Shown in pieces: positions 28,101-39,200 of a stretch of 64,000 nt of DNA. Under the pieces are notes generated by a model, which was not told where the DNA came from, searched no databases, and saw nothing but the letters and a program-made list of their open reading frames with translations. This DNA comes from Syngnathus acus (Eukaryota; Chordata; Actinopteri; Syngnathiformes; Syngnathidae): assembly GCF_901709675.1 (NCBI RefSeq), contig NC_051101.1, positions 6,778,501 through 6,842,500 on the forward strand, read 5' to 3'. How positions within the stretch are numbered: position 1 is the stretch's first letter; every line of letters begins with the position of its first letter. The position numbers were made by a program, and so were the translations under genes.

Positions 28101-30272
28101 GCCTTCTCATGCGCCAGGAGGCTAACAAAGCGGGCCGCCCGTCGAGGACTGTCTAGCAGTCGGCCGGCCCGGAGGATATGCACATAGGAGCACACCGGCC
28201 TGTTGATTCCATTTTCATCCTGAGGATTATGCAGAAACCCAGCTGGGTAATCTTCCCACAAATGTTAGTGAAACATTTTTTTTTTTATGTAAACATGAGC
28301 AAACCTGGGCAAAAATTTTGACCATTTTGGACTGGTTCGATGAGCGGATTTCAAGAAACTCCCTCCACCACTGTTTGGCATAAACCAGGAAGATCCTCTC
28401 CTTTTCTGCTGTCCTCTGCTTTTCCAGAGATTGCTGAATAACAAATATGCAATGTCATTAATATGCTGAGGCAGGTTTACACCGACGACATCTGCATTGA
28501 TGGATCGTTAAGTAGATGAACAGGATAGGAAAAAATACAGAATTTAAATCAGCGTTGGTGTTGTTTACCTGTGTGCTGATGATGTCAGCACTCAGTCTTT
28601 CTGTGAGAGGAGGATAGAGCTCCAGACTGACCGTCAAAACACCAGCCGTTAACTTGCTTTCACTTCCTGGTGACACAACACAAGTTTGGGAATCAATATA
28701 GGGATATAAGGTATAGTCAAGATTATAACTTGTTCTCTCACCCACTCCCATCAGTTCCATAGCCAAGCATGTCTTCCCATTCGGTGAACTGAGGACTGTC
28801 CTCCAGTCCAGGAAGTAGGATGAGACCAGAGCCGTCTCACTGGAAGTGTCAGTTTTGATCAGCACCAAGTGAATCGGATCACAAATGGACAGCATAGCAG
28901 TCGCATCCGCCATCTTACTTCCTTCGCCTGCAGAACCAAAAGAATGTTACAGCATTGTAAGCTGGCCGCAACACGCAAGAACCACCCAGTTTTAATCATT
29001 ATTTCTATTGACCTGTGCCATCGATGTGGATTTGGAAGAGGAAGCCTTCGTGCAGGTCAGGATCACAGGCACAGGGCACTGGCTTCGAGTGAAACCTCTG
29101 ATTTCGGAAGTGCAGGAATAACTTGAATGTGGAGCACACCTGACCAGGTAAAGGCTCTGGCTCCTGTAAGTGCTCCAAGAAGGCCTTGCCACCAAGCACT
29201 TGCAAATACAGGTAACGTGTAGATGGGTCAATATTGGCTGCAATGTCAAAAAACAGTTTTAGTCTTTAACAACTTCTTGTCTGTGGAACTGATTTTGACT
29301 CATTTGCTTATATTTTATACTTTTTGTCGGGCGAAACCTTTCTTCGTTCGTCAACTGAGAACTGGATTTTGGAGGAGATCCTGCTTCCATATGCATAGAT
29401 GCTATCTAGCAAAACAGAATGTGAGAAAAGAAAATGAGAATACAAATATTTAGATTTAACCAATTAACAGTGGATTAACAGAATAAAAGGCAAAATAAAT
29501 ATTCAAGTAAGAGTGTGGAGCAACCTGTGGAACTTGTAGCTCCTTCATCACGTCATCAATGATGCCTCTGCGCTGTAGTGCATGGAGAAAGTCTGCTTCA
29601 GATAACACTTGGTGCGTTCTACCTTGGTGATCCCTCAAAGTCTCAGACAACACCTCTCGGATCTTCCCATGAATATCCATCTAATGCAGGAACAACAGTA
29701 AAGGAAAAAGATTACATTGTATATTTGCTTCAATGTACTACCTACTGCCGCCGTCAATTTGGACTTCTCTAATTTGTTGTCCAAATTATAAAGACCAAGA
29801 CAACTAATATTCACCTATTTTTGTGCTCTCTTATAATAATTGGCGTAGAGGTGCCTATAAGTTGCAGCCTAATAAAAAATCATAGCACTTAAGAGCACTC
29901 AGTCATTTCAGCTTTAATGTACAGTAAAGTGCACTAAAAGCTTGTGCAACGCAATTTACCATATGCTGTCATTTTATAGTGTTGCTGAACCTAATTCGTA
30001 ATTCCTAAATATGATTAAATATACACTACTTATAAAGTATTATTATGAAAAGTTGATGTCCTTAAGAAAAAAACGAGGGCTTTGATTAGTGAAAATCGGT
30101 ATACAGTTTGTGCATGCGTTCAAGTAAAATTAAGCATGTGACAAAACATGGACGCAGAGCATTTGTCATTTCAAGTGCCCATAAACGATCAACGTTACAT
30201 GATCTTCACCTTAATCAGATGGTTGTGAATGATTCGCTTCAGCTCAGAGGCCTTCTCCGGAGGAAGAGCCAT
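25180..30272 (-). CDS. cep76: CEP76, centrosomal protein of 76 kDa (complete)
   Basis: A centriolar protein that limits centriole reduplication; in other vertebrates it binds CP110. Coding exons in transcript order: 30272-30210, 29680-29525, 29405-29321, 29237-29013, 28927-28742, 28666-28569, 28433-28305, 28219-28031, 27152-26986, 26296-26137, 26000-25827, 25697-25480, 25318-25180. Together they give 1,989 bp, 662 aa; human CEP76 is 659 aa. All introns are GT-AG and in frame. The N-terminus begins MALPPEKASELKR with RRGIIDDVMKEL near residue 60. A C2-like region (about 105-270) includes RYLYLQVLGGKAFLEHLQEP and ISDPIHLVLIKTD-like text. A transglutaminase-like fold (about 310-435) includes GDCEDH (Cys380) and PHTWVM (His411). 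The end, CKYRSVL, matches the family exactly. It is head-to-head with DYNC2I2, and intron 9 holds a repeat at 26316-26724. Homology is certain from direct reading; the function comes from the family. Confidence 0.97.
26316..26724. mobile_element. Putative short non-autonomous DNA element, copy 2 (CEP76 intron 9)
   Basis: It starts TGTCAGGATATGAG and ends CACATGACA, like the element at 4241-4633, with a G/A-rich interior that includes a GACAGACAGACC-type simple repeat (26445-26476). No coding frame is credible. The left end lies only 20 bp upstream of CEP76 exon 10 (acceptor side), so the element adjoins the splice acceptor and may supply part of the intron's branch and pyrimidine context. Ends and family are uncertain. 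Confidence 0.35.
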
Positions 30273-31045
30273 TATAGTAACAGTGCTCCAGAGAACAGTA
30301 ACGGTAATCTAGTTACAGGTAAAAGGCGTATTTACTGCTTGACAACGACTAGGATCAATGTAAACAACTCAACTGTTCTGTCGACCGCGACAAACAAGCG
30401 GGAAAGTGTCTTTGCATATGCCTGATGACGCCCATGTCTTTCCATTTATCCATTTTCAGAACTGCTTATATTTTGTTCGTTAAACGTGAACATAAAACCG
30501 CACCGTATACACATGTTAATGCATCAAAATATCTTTGGTATAGTAAAGAACGAGTTATTCCGGGTGTCTGCTACGTCATGGTTTGCGACGTGGGGTTAAT
30601 AAGGACCCTTCGGGAGTCGGTCACGTCGACGTCACCGCCATTTTTGATGTGGCAAAGAAGGTGGCAATAATGCACCAAAAGATGGCAGTGATGCACCCTA
30701 TTTATGCTTGCGAGGCGAAGAAGAAGTCGGCTTTTGTTGACGGATATTGAATAGTATATTTAGTAGTCAAAGTAGCTGTTTACCTTCGTTTTGTAGTGGG
30801 TTGACATAATTCACCCGGAACCTAAGTTCACGTTACATAGTTCCGGTGGGACAGTTTACACGTGTGGGAATTTCCTGTTTAGTTTAGTGTGTGTTAGGAT
30901 CTCGAAGGGAAAAGAGTCTGCCCGTTGTTGAATGAGAATAATTATAAATGTCATTAAAACAACTGCCGTTGGCACCGTCGTTTGTCACTCCGACTCCAGT
31001 CCTTGCACGCCACAGTTTCATCATTCCATAATCATATGTATTAAC
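30273..31045. promoter_or_regulatory. Probable bidirectional promoter, CEP76 / DYNC2I2
   Basis: 773 bp separate the CEP76 start codon (minus) from the chosen DYNC2I2 start codon (plus), so the two genes are head-to-head. The stretch is locally CpG-richer than the flanks (30560-30660 holds ACGTCATGG, GCGACGTGGG, CACGTCGACGTCACCGCC) and contains a YY1-like CGCCATTTT. A duplicated motif lies at 30661-30696 (GTGGCAATAATGCACC, then AGATGGCAGTGATGCAC), followed by GAAGAAGAAG. The same motif plus a GAAGAAG tract occurs upstream of SEH1L. No TATA box is evident. Promoter identity is inferred from gene layout. Confidence 0.6.
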
Positions 31046-34037
31046 ATGTTTACGGACGAAGACCAAGTGTCAGTAAATATCCAGTCATCCTGGAGAAAAT
31101 CTCAGCAGTCGTCGCAGGAGTCGGTACGTTTGAGCGATGGTTTTAGATTTGTCATGAAATCATTTGTGCACAATCTGCAGTTATCTTGCAAAGTACATGG
31201 ACAAGGAGGTCATAGTAAGAATTGCAAACTTACAGTGTAAATCAAAACTAATAAATATACATAGAAATGCCGACATTTAAGTCAACCTTGTTACTAGATG
31301 TTACTGGTCTGCAAATTTGAACAGAAAGTCCACTAACTATATCAAAATCCATTAATCTTCTGGCTATGTGTGGGTACTTATGTGCATGTTTCAGAGAGGC
31401 TGTCAGACCAGAACCATTCACAGTGCTGAATCAGGAGTACAGACTCGTTCCAGTGTTGTTGGAAGTACTCAAACAGAGCTCCAGGATCATGTAACGACAC
31501 AGTTCCTCCAGGACCCCGACACTGTGCTCCATTTGCCGGGCTTGAAGGAGTTCCTAGATCAAGTTGAAGGCCAAGTCATCCGAGAGTTGGTCAAAAATTC
31601 CAAAAGTCATGCTTTTGATGGCTTTCAGGTGAACTGGGAAGAACACAATCAGATGGTAAGCAGTAAAGCTTGTAGGCCATCAAATGTTAGACACATCAAT
31701 ATCATAACTATTCCACTTTTATCATTTTTTTTAGGTTTTTTGCCTTCATCAACTTCAACATCCCAAGGCCTTAGAGCGAGGTCTTCATATAACGAGTGTG
31801 TCCTGGAGTTGTACCGGTGCAGTAATAGCCTGTGCTTATGGCCGGTATGTTTCTTCCCATGATTCGTACTAGGAATCATTCCAAAGCTTGGTGTCCTTTA
31901 CCTTTCTGAGAAACTTTGAAAAGCTCTCCTGCAGTCAAGAACGTATGAGTCACTCATTGAGGAAGGCAATATGCCTGTGTGATTGTCAGGTTGGCAGAAG
32001 GTGATTGGAGCAATGACAAGTCATATATTTGCATGTGGAACATTGATCATGGAGGTCTGAACCCCAAACAAGCTGATCTGATCATAGATGTTCCAACTGC
32101 AGTGACATCTCTGTGTTGTCACCCCAAGCACCCCGCTCTCATGGCAGGTATATAACACGGGCTGTGCTTCATTGCATTATTATTTGACAGACATGTATTT
32201 GAGTGTCTGTGCTGCTGTGGCTGCAGGTGGTTTGTATACTGGGGAAGTGATAGTCTGGGACACCAGTCAGTCTACAGATCCAGTACTGGTGCAAACTGGC
32301 ATGTCTGCAGATAGCCACAGAGAGCCTGTTTGTCAGGTGAGTGAGTCCAATGATCTTTTTCCCTTGTGTGGCGCTATAAAGGAACCAAAACCAGGCGTGG
32401 TGGGAAGAGTACATTTAAAAAAAACTTCCCACAATAAAGTCCTACATTTTTCCATGTTTACCAGTTTATTCATGTACATAATACGGTGAAGTGATAATTG
32501 TTGGATTATATTAAGGCACATCTAAACGTTGCTATGTGTACTTAGGTTACCTGGGTGCCCCTTCGTAATAAAGGAGAGTTTGGTGTTCTGAGTGCATGCT
32601 CTGGAGGGAGGATTCTTCTGTGGACAGTGAACACGGAGCAAGGAAAATGTGTCCTGAAATCGGCCTTTGCGCTTGTGCAACAGCAAATAATTTCCAGCAG
32701 CAGCTTCAAGGTAAGGCTCTGTGTTCCAAGACAAAGGAATTCTTTGAAATTTATTTCAAAGCAACAAAATCTTCATATTCAAAGAGATGAGATAAGATAT
32801 TTCTTCATTTGCCCCACAAAGGGAAATTCCAGGTATTACTTAATAATAGCTCCTTTTTCAAATCAAATGTTGTCTTTAATGGGTCAGGAGAGGTTATTTG
32901 AATGATCTATTGCGTAAACAGACAATTTTATTTTGTTTTTTTAGGGTCAAGGCACTGGCACTGTGGGTGTCACCTCCTTGGATCTGTCTCCATGGGACCC
33001 AGACACGTTCTTAGTAGGCTCCGAGGGTGGCCTTCTGCTTAGATGCTCCCTCTCCTCCCAGACACCAGCAGCAGTCCCATCTGAATGTTTCAGTGTGCCA
33101 CTAAGAACTCCAACAGTCTTCTCCTTTAGGCCTGCTAGCGGCCCTGTCCACTCCATACACTGTTCACCTTTTCATAGGTACAGATTTAAGGTCGTATAAC
33201 TAACTAAATCCTGTCCAAATATAACCGGTGACTCACAAGTGGCTGGTTTGTTTTCATTAGGAACCTGTTTTTGAGTGCAGGAACTGATGGTCTGGCTCAC
33301 CTCCATTCTCTGCTGCAGACCAGCCCACTGCGCTCACTTCGAGTGTCCGACACTTATGTTTTTAAAGTGCAATGGTCTCCAACCAGGCCGCTGCTTTTTG
33401 CTGCAGCCACCGGACAAGGTACTGTATCAGAAATGTTGGAAATCTCACTGTCAATAAAAATAATCTTTTTAAATGGGAGACTGCAAAGCCACTGATTAAC
33501 ATTGAGGAAAAAGACGACTAGTACTAAAGAGATTAAAGGATGATTTTTTTTTTAACCTTGTGTGCTTAAGAAAAAAATGAGGCAATAATCGGAACCACCT
33601 ACCGAACAACCTCCCACAAATTCAGTACATAGTAATGAGGGTCTTTGCTGAGGATAATCTAACATTTTTAATTGACAGAACCTTTGCCATAGATGAGTCT
33701 AATCATTATCAGCATTCTGAAAAATGAAAAAAAAGAATGAAAAGCTTACTTCGCAAAAGTTTATGTCAAGCCCTCCAAATGCACTCTTCTTCCACCAGGT
33801 GAGGTGCAAATATTTGATCTGAGTCGCCGCTCCCTGAGACCAGCAGCCACGATCGAATCAGGAGGCGTTGGTCATGCTGCAACCTGTTTGGCCTTCAACT
33901 GTCAAAATCCTGGCCTCCTTGCAGTGGGAAAAACAGATGGGACAGTTGGTGTCTGGAAACTCAGCACTGATTTGACAGAGCAGATGCCCACGGAGAACCA
34001 TCTTCTGGAGCAGATAGCTAATCAAGTAGCCGAATGA
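31046..34037 (+). CDS. dync2i2: DYNC2I2 (WDR34), cytoplasmic dynein-2 intermediate chain 2 (complete)
   Basis: An intermediate chain of dynein-2, the retrograde motor of intraflagellar transport in cilia. Exons: 31046-31123, 31395-31655, 31735-31844, 31990-32147, 32227-32336, 32546-32710, 32945-33177, 33261-33418, 33799-34037; 1,512 bp, 503 aa (human 536 aa). All introns are GT-AG. The chosen ATG has A at -3; an in-frame ATG at 30932 has a poorer context and would add 38 non-conserved residues. Residues 28-53 carry three QT motifs (GCQT, GVQT, STQT), a light-chain-binding arrangement. [20 protein letters not shown] (about 97-107 onward) is the family hallmark before the propeller. WD blades follow: [46 protein letters not shown]...[83 protein letters not shown]. 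It is convergent with PTPN2, and a SINE lies just past the stop. Confidence 0.95.
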
Positions 34038-34081
34038 CACGATTGGATGGATGACATCACAGGTTTGGATTTTTGGCCAAT

Positions 34082-34087
34082 ATTAAA
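34082..34087 (+). promoter_or_regulatory. Candidate DYNC2I2 polyadenylation hexamer at the SINE edge
   Basis: ATTAAA lies 45 bp after the DYNC2I2 stop codon, at the 3' tail of an antisense SINE. If used it would make a very short 3' untranslated region. A later AATAAA (35025-35030) is an alternative that would run past the SINE and overlap the PTPN2 3' region. Confidence 0.3.
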
Positions 34088-34386
34088 GTCCCAATGATCG
34101 TCACACACACACATCTGGGTGTGGTGAAATTTGTCCTCTGTATTTAACCCATCCCCGTGTGATTTTAATCCATCCCCTGGGGGAGAGGGGAGCAGTGAGC
34201 AGCAGCGGTGCCGCGCTCGGGAATCAGTTGGTGATCTAACCCCCCAATTCCAACCCTTAATGCTGAGTGCCAAGCAGGGAGGCAATGGGTCCCATTTTTA
34301 TAGTCTTTGGTATGACCCGGCCGGGGTTTGAACCCACAACCTTCCAGTCTCAGGGCGGACACTCTACCACTAGCCCACTGAGCAAT
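34082..34386 (-). mobile_element. tRNA-derived SINE
   Basis: Read on the minus strand, the element begins GCTCAGTGGGCTAGTGG and has a Pol III A box (TAGTGGTAGAGTG, near 34372-34360) and a B box (GGTTCAAACCC, near 34334-34324) about 25 bp apart, as in a tRNA. A tRNA-unrelated body follows with TCATACCAAAGACTATAAAA and GCACTCAGCATTAAGGG, then a tail ending ATCATTGGGACTTTAATA. This is a well-preserved copy of a SINE common in teleosts. It sits within or just after the DYNC2I2 3' untranslated region, antisense to that gene. Confidence 0.8.
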
Positions 34387-34923
34387 ATGCCCAAAGAACT
34401 ATTATTTGGGTCTTTGGGATAGCAAACTTCTGCTAGTCTCCTATGGGCCTGAAGTCACTGGATCTCATAAAGGATCACACTGAGTCCCTTTTATTTGGTC
34501 CAGAGGAATGTTGTTTGAGTAGATGCATGTTCCACGGGTTGTGGTGCAACAGAAGTGCAAAGGTGGTGCAGGAATGACAGCCCTCTATTCACGCAATTGA
34601 AAACATTTTCCCAGTACATTCATGTGAACATTTGTTCATTTGGAAATCATTTTTAAAAACCAAAGTAAGTACTTCAGGCAACAGCATATGAATCAATGGT
34701 GGTCAATGAGCCAGAACTTCACTTGAAATACTGAATCACTTCCTGGAAACCATTGGGAGAAAACTGCCAATCTGCCAAGAATGATTAAACTCATGCACTG
34801 AATAATATTCTTGCAAAAGTAGAGCAGAAAAGTTCAAAGCTGTCATGAAAACTGTAATGCGTCTTTTGGAAAATAACAGCTGCAAGGCCAAGTTTTGGGG
34901 AAAAAAAAAAAAAAGGATATTGT

Positions 34924-34929
34924 TTTATT
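34924..34929 (-). promoter_or_regulatory. Candidate PTPN2 polyadenylation signal
   Basis: AATAAA on the minus strand followed within 25 bp by a long T run (an A run on the plus strand at 34901-34914), a normal U-rich downstream element. It would give PTPN2 a 3' untranslated region of about 1.3 kb that approaches the end of DYNC2I2. Confidence 0.5.
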
Positions 34930-36242
34930 TAAGAAGTATTTCATGTTGTTTTGTTCAAAACATTTTTATAAGCATTGTAACGTGACATAGTACCAAACTT
35001 AAAACATTGGATCTGGAAAGCAAAAATAAATGGAATGCCATAAATAAAAAAAAATTATGTACTCAATGAAAAATTGATAAAAGCCAGACGGGGAACTATT
35101 CAGTCAACGTCAAAACATCCAAACCAATTCAGACCATGCCTATGACAGAATTGACAAAATCCTTGGGAGCATGTTTTTTTTTTGTTTTTTTTGTCCAGGG
35201 AAATAAAAGCTCACACAAATTCAAATCTTGAGATTACAGGAAACCTGGTAGCACACATTTGTTCCATTTAAAATCACACAAAGGCACATCCTCAAACAGC
35301 AAACACAGACATTTACATTTGCTCACAGAGGAAAATGAATCCGCTGTGCACTTCCACCTAATATAAGCTTGGTCCCAGTTAATTGCAAACCAGTACGGTT
35401 AGTTACATGCAACACCAAGGTGCAACAAGTAATCAGAGTCAGTTGTGTCACAGATCCAACAGAATATACATTCTACCTAACAGGGGTACAAAAAAAAAGA
35501 TGGAGAAAATGACCAAGTTTGCTTTGGTTTCTTTGAAGAGCAACAGCGGGATAACCTGTAATGACACAAAAACGAGCCCATCCAGTGGGTCAATAGGTGC
35601 ACCATGAGGTGAAGGACCCCAACCATATGTCGGTTCCAAACAAACGACATGAAAGCTAAACATTCACCCATAAAATGAAAGAAAATAACTTTTTTTTTTC
35701 CGAGGTGAAACAAAAGCAAGGCAGCTCTTTCTAAGTGTCCAGTCTAAAAATATATAGTTAATCTATTTTGGGATGCCCTGCTGAATGTGAATGGAAGAAC
35801 AAGTGCTGCATTTCAGACATATTAAATGCATGAATGAAACTCAACGCGTGATGGTGGAGTGAGAAGAAACTCCAACACTCGCGTATCAAATTCCTGAAAA
35901 GTATGAATTTCTAAATGTAAAGATGTGAACGAGTATGGATTACAAACATGACCATTGTAAATAAAAAAAAAAATCTTTTGCACTGCACCTTTCATCTAAA
36001 TTTTCCATGAAATGATACAGTACATTCAGAGACAATAAGAAAAGGAAATCGTCATGCTGGCACCAAGATCCTGAGATGTAACTAATTTTGTTCAGATCTA
36101 TTAAAAATATACACAGTCATTTGATCTGGCGCTCCTGCATTGTGACCTTAAGAAATAAATACCCTCTAAATCTACTTTGAGAAGTACCTAATCTCAGGTA
36201 CTGGTGCAAAATAAGAGTCAGTTCAAAGTGACTGTGAGATGC

Positions 36243-39200
36243 TCACTGGGAGTACATCCAGCACACCAGCAGACCAAAAGCCAACGCGGCACCAGCGCCG
36301 ACATTAAGCAGAATGGGTCTCCAATACTGCCACTTTTCTTTTTTTCTCTCCGAGTCGCTCAGTCTCTGTTTCATTTGCTGGACCTTCTGTGTGGTGCTGG
36401 CAATCCTCTCTTCACGGTGTCGCCTCTTCACACTGCAAGAGAAAGGGAAGCAATGAGTCATCAAAAACACTCAATGTTTATGTCGTGAGTTTTTCTTTTC
36501 CATATTCCGTGTCTCATTGTTAAAAAGAACCTACCTTTAAAATTATAGACTGTTCACTTCTTTGTCAGAGGGCAAATTCACAAACTTAGTGAGGGATCAA
36601 ATACTTATTTCCTCCACTGTATGTTACTTAACGTTCCTTATTGGATTAATAATCTATGAAGCCATCTTTTCTTTATCTTTATTACATTTCAACTGAGTGA
36701 GTTTTCTTTGACAGATAGATAAAAAGAGATTTTTTTTTTTTCCTTACAGTCCAGCGATGTCTGCCTCGCCGTCGCCTTGGTACTGAGGCTTCTCCACAAG
36801 CAGGGGCATGCTGTCTTTTGAGGGGAGCTGGGACTCCAGACAAGGTCTGCTGTTGTTTAAGTGAGGTCGAGGTGGAGGGTTAGGTGGAGCCATGTCTGTC
36901 TCCAGGTCACCTCTGGAAATCAGTTCCGATTGGACCTGATACAAAGAATAATTCAGATCACATGGAGAACTACAATATCATATGGAAAGGTGTTTATTCA
37001 TTTGGCAGAGTAGCAAAAGGTTGTGGGCCCAATTTAAATATGCTGCAGAGAGAATCAAAAATCGCTTTACCAACTAATACCAACTGTATTGAACTAATAA
37101 TTCTCTCTATCACATCCGGGCAAAGAGCTACCTGTGCTGAACCGTTGGTCCCAAGGAGTTTGGCTCCCTCGATGACGGCCATGTAGGAAAAGCGCAGTTG
37201 GTCAGCAGTCTGGATCAGGCCCATGCGGTATTCCCTCATGTCCAGAAGGACCTTCTGTATGTCCACAGAGGACGGATTATTCCTCCGATCCATCTGTAAA
37301 ACACATTTGATATAAAGGTTCACACAGTTGCCTTGCCCCTTTAGTAAAATCCAAATATTCAAATATTTTGACTAAGATGGCAGTCTTGTCTGGCATTTTA
37401 ATGATAATGGGGAGTCAGCTATTGAATTTGGGATTTTTTTTATTTTTTTATTTATGTGCATCGGTGTATGCATAATGGGGCAAGATCGAAAAGGATTTTA
37501 TGTTCTCATCTGTACCTGGTTATTAATATAAAATGATAGCGATTTTTGGGGGGTGAATTTGTGACGCTTTGTCAACCCTTCGCAACACGTATTATCCACA
37601 TTTTGGGACAATCTCTGTTCTCACCAAGACCAGGCAGGTGTCCACCAAGGCAAAGGTCCCGGATCGCCCAATCCCAGCACTGCAGTGCACAACTGAGGGC
37701 CCGTGCTCCGTTCCCAGTGAACCAGACTCCCGAACTTTGAAAAGGAAGTTGAGGAAGGAGGCAGGCGATTCTGGAACACCAAAATCCGGCCATGCGGTGT
37801 AGTGAAAGTGATAAATGGATCTCCACTCCTCTGTCTGTAACAAACAATGAGTGGTGTTTAACCGTGACCTGAGGACTGTGTGAACAGAGTTCTGCATAAA
37901 CAGGATGATTTGTCACTGGAGAAGAATTACAAGAAGGATACAACTGCAGTTCTCACGAAAGCATTTCATTTCAATTTTGCTGCAGGGTTTGACAGCACAG
38001 CTCATGGGAACATAAAACAATAGAAGTTGCAGCTGACATAACAATTTGTCACACAAAATGTCTTATCCAAACATGCCCTGTAAGTCTTCCTTTGCCAAGA
38101 CTAGAGCTTACCTTTGTGTTTTGTAATTTTAGCACTCGGATTGTGAAATAGGAATGGTCCTCCTCTGAAATCAGCCTGACAACAAAACCCGTGTCAGTGA
38201 AAGACATTTGGAGTTCCTCTGTAGTCGGCCAGTATTGTGCACACTTTTCCTGTAAAAATGAAAAATGAATTAAAGCCTGCCTTCTTCGTAAAACAATGTA
38301 GCTTAAGATCAGCACTTCAGCCTGGCAAAAACACAATCATAAAAGCAACTAAATATGCCAACCCAAAGCAAGCCTGCTGATAATTCAATATTTATTTGAT
38401 GACTATCACGATCAATCCGATTTTAAACAGTTCAGACTGAAAAATGTGGCGCTTTATTTTGTAATATCTATAAATCCATGTCAATGCCTCACGAAAATGG
38501 TGAGATGAGCTGAAATGTACTTACAGATCCCTTTTCGATGATTCTGTTCAGCATGATAACAGCTTTGGAACACTGCTCCCAAATCATCAGCCAGAAGTGA
38601 CCACAAGTGTTTCTTAAAGGCCCCTGTAAATGTCAATAAAAAAATTAGACGCGGCAGGCGCAAAAACATTTTATTCCCCAAATCCGCCGTTGAGTGAACC
38701 CTTACAGACTTACTGGTAACACACCTCACCTGAGAAAGAATATAAGCTCGACGGGCTTCGTCCACGGCGACTAAACTTGCATTGATGTAGTCATTTTCAG
38801 AGCTTGCAAGTTTTACCCGGCTGTGATCGTCTAAAATCAGGAGAGACAGAATCACAACTACCGAAGTTACAAAGACAGTATTGACCACATCAACTTCTTG
38901 TCATTATTTTTGTATGTTCTTAATGCTACAGAACTGAATGTTGTTTACTTTCTCTTGTTACCTCAACACAATATTACCTTTCCAAATTGATACACATTAT
39001 GCCTCTCTCAACATACAAGTGACATATGAGACTTACATGGACTAACATCCCTGTAGCGATTCAAATTGCGATTCAGAGGAAGTTTTGCCACATTGTAGGG
39101 ATATTCGCTGGCTTGGTTACGGATTTCCTGTCAAAACAGAGAATAACATAAAGAATGTTCATTAAAAATCAGTCTTGTCCATCAAGATGACATAGCTGTT

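Noticed and set aside
30932-31045. Upstream in-frame ATG extending DYNC2I2 by 38 residues
   Set aside because: Poor start context and no similarity of the extension to known DYNC2I2 N-termini. The ATG at 31046 with A at -3 fits better, though the longer form cannot be excluded.
34083-34383. Functional tRNA gene suggested by A and B boxes
   Set aside because: The tRNA-like part continues into a SINE body and cannot fold as a complete tRNA with an acceptor stem; it is a SINE head.
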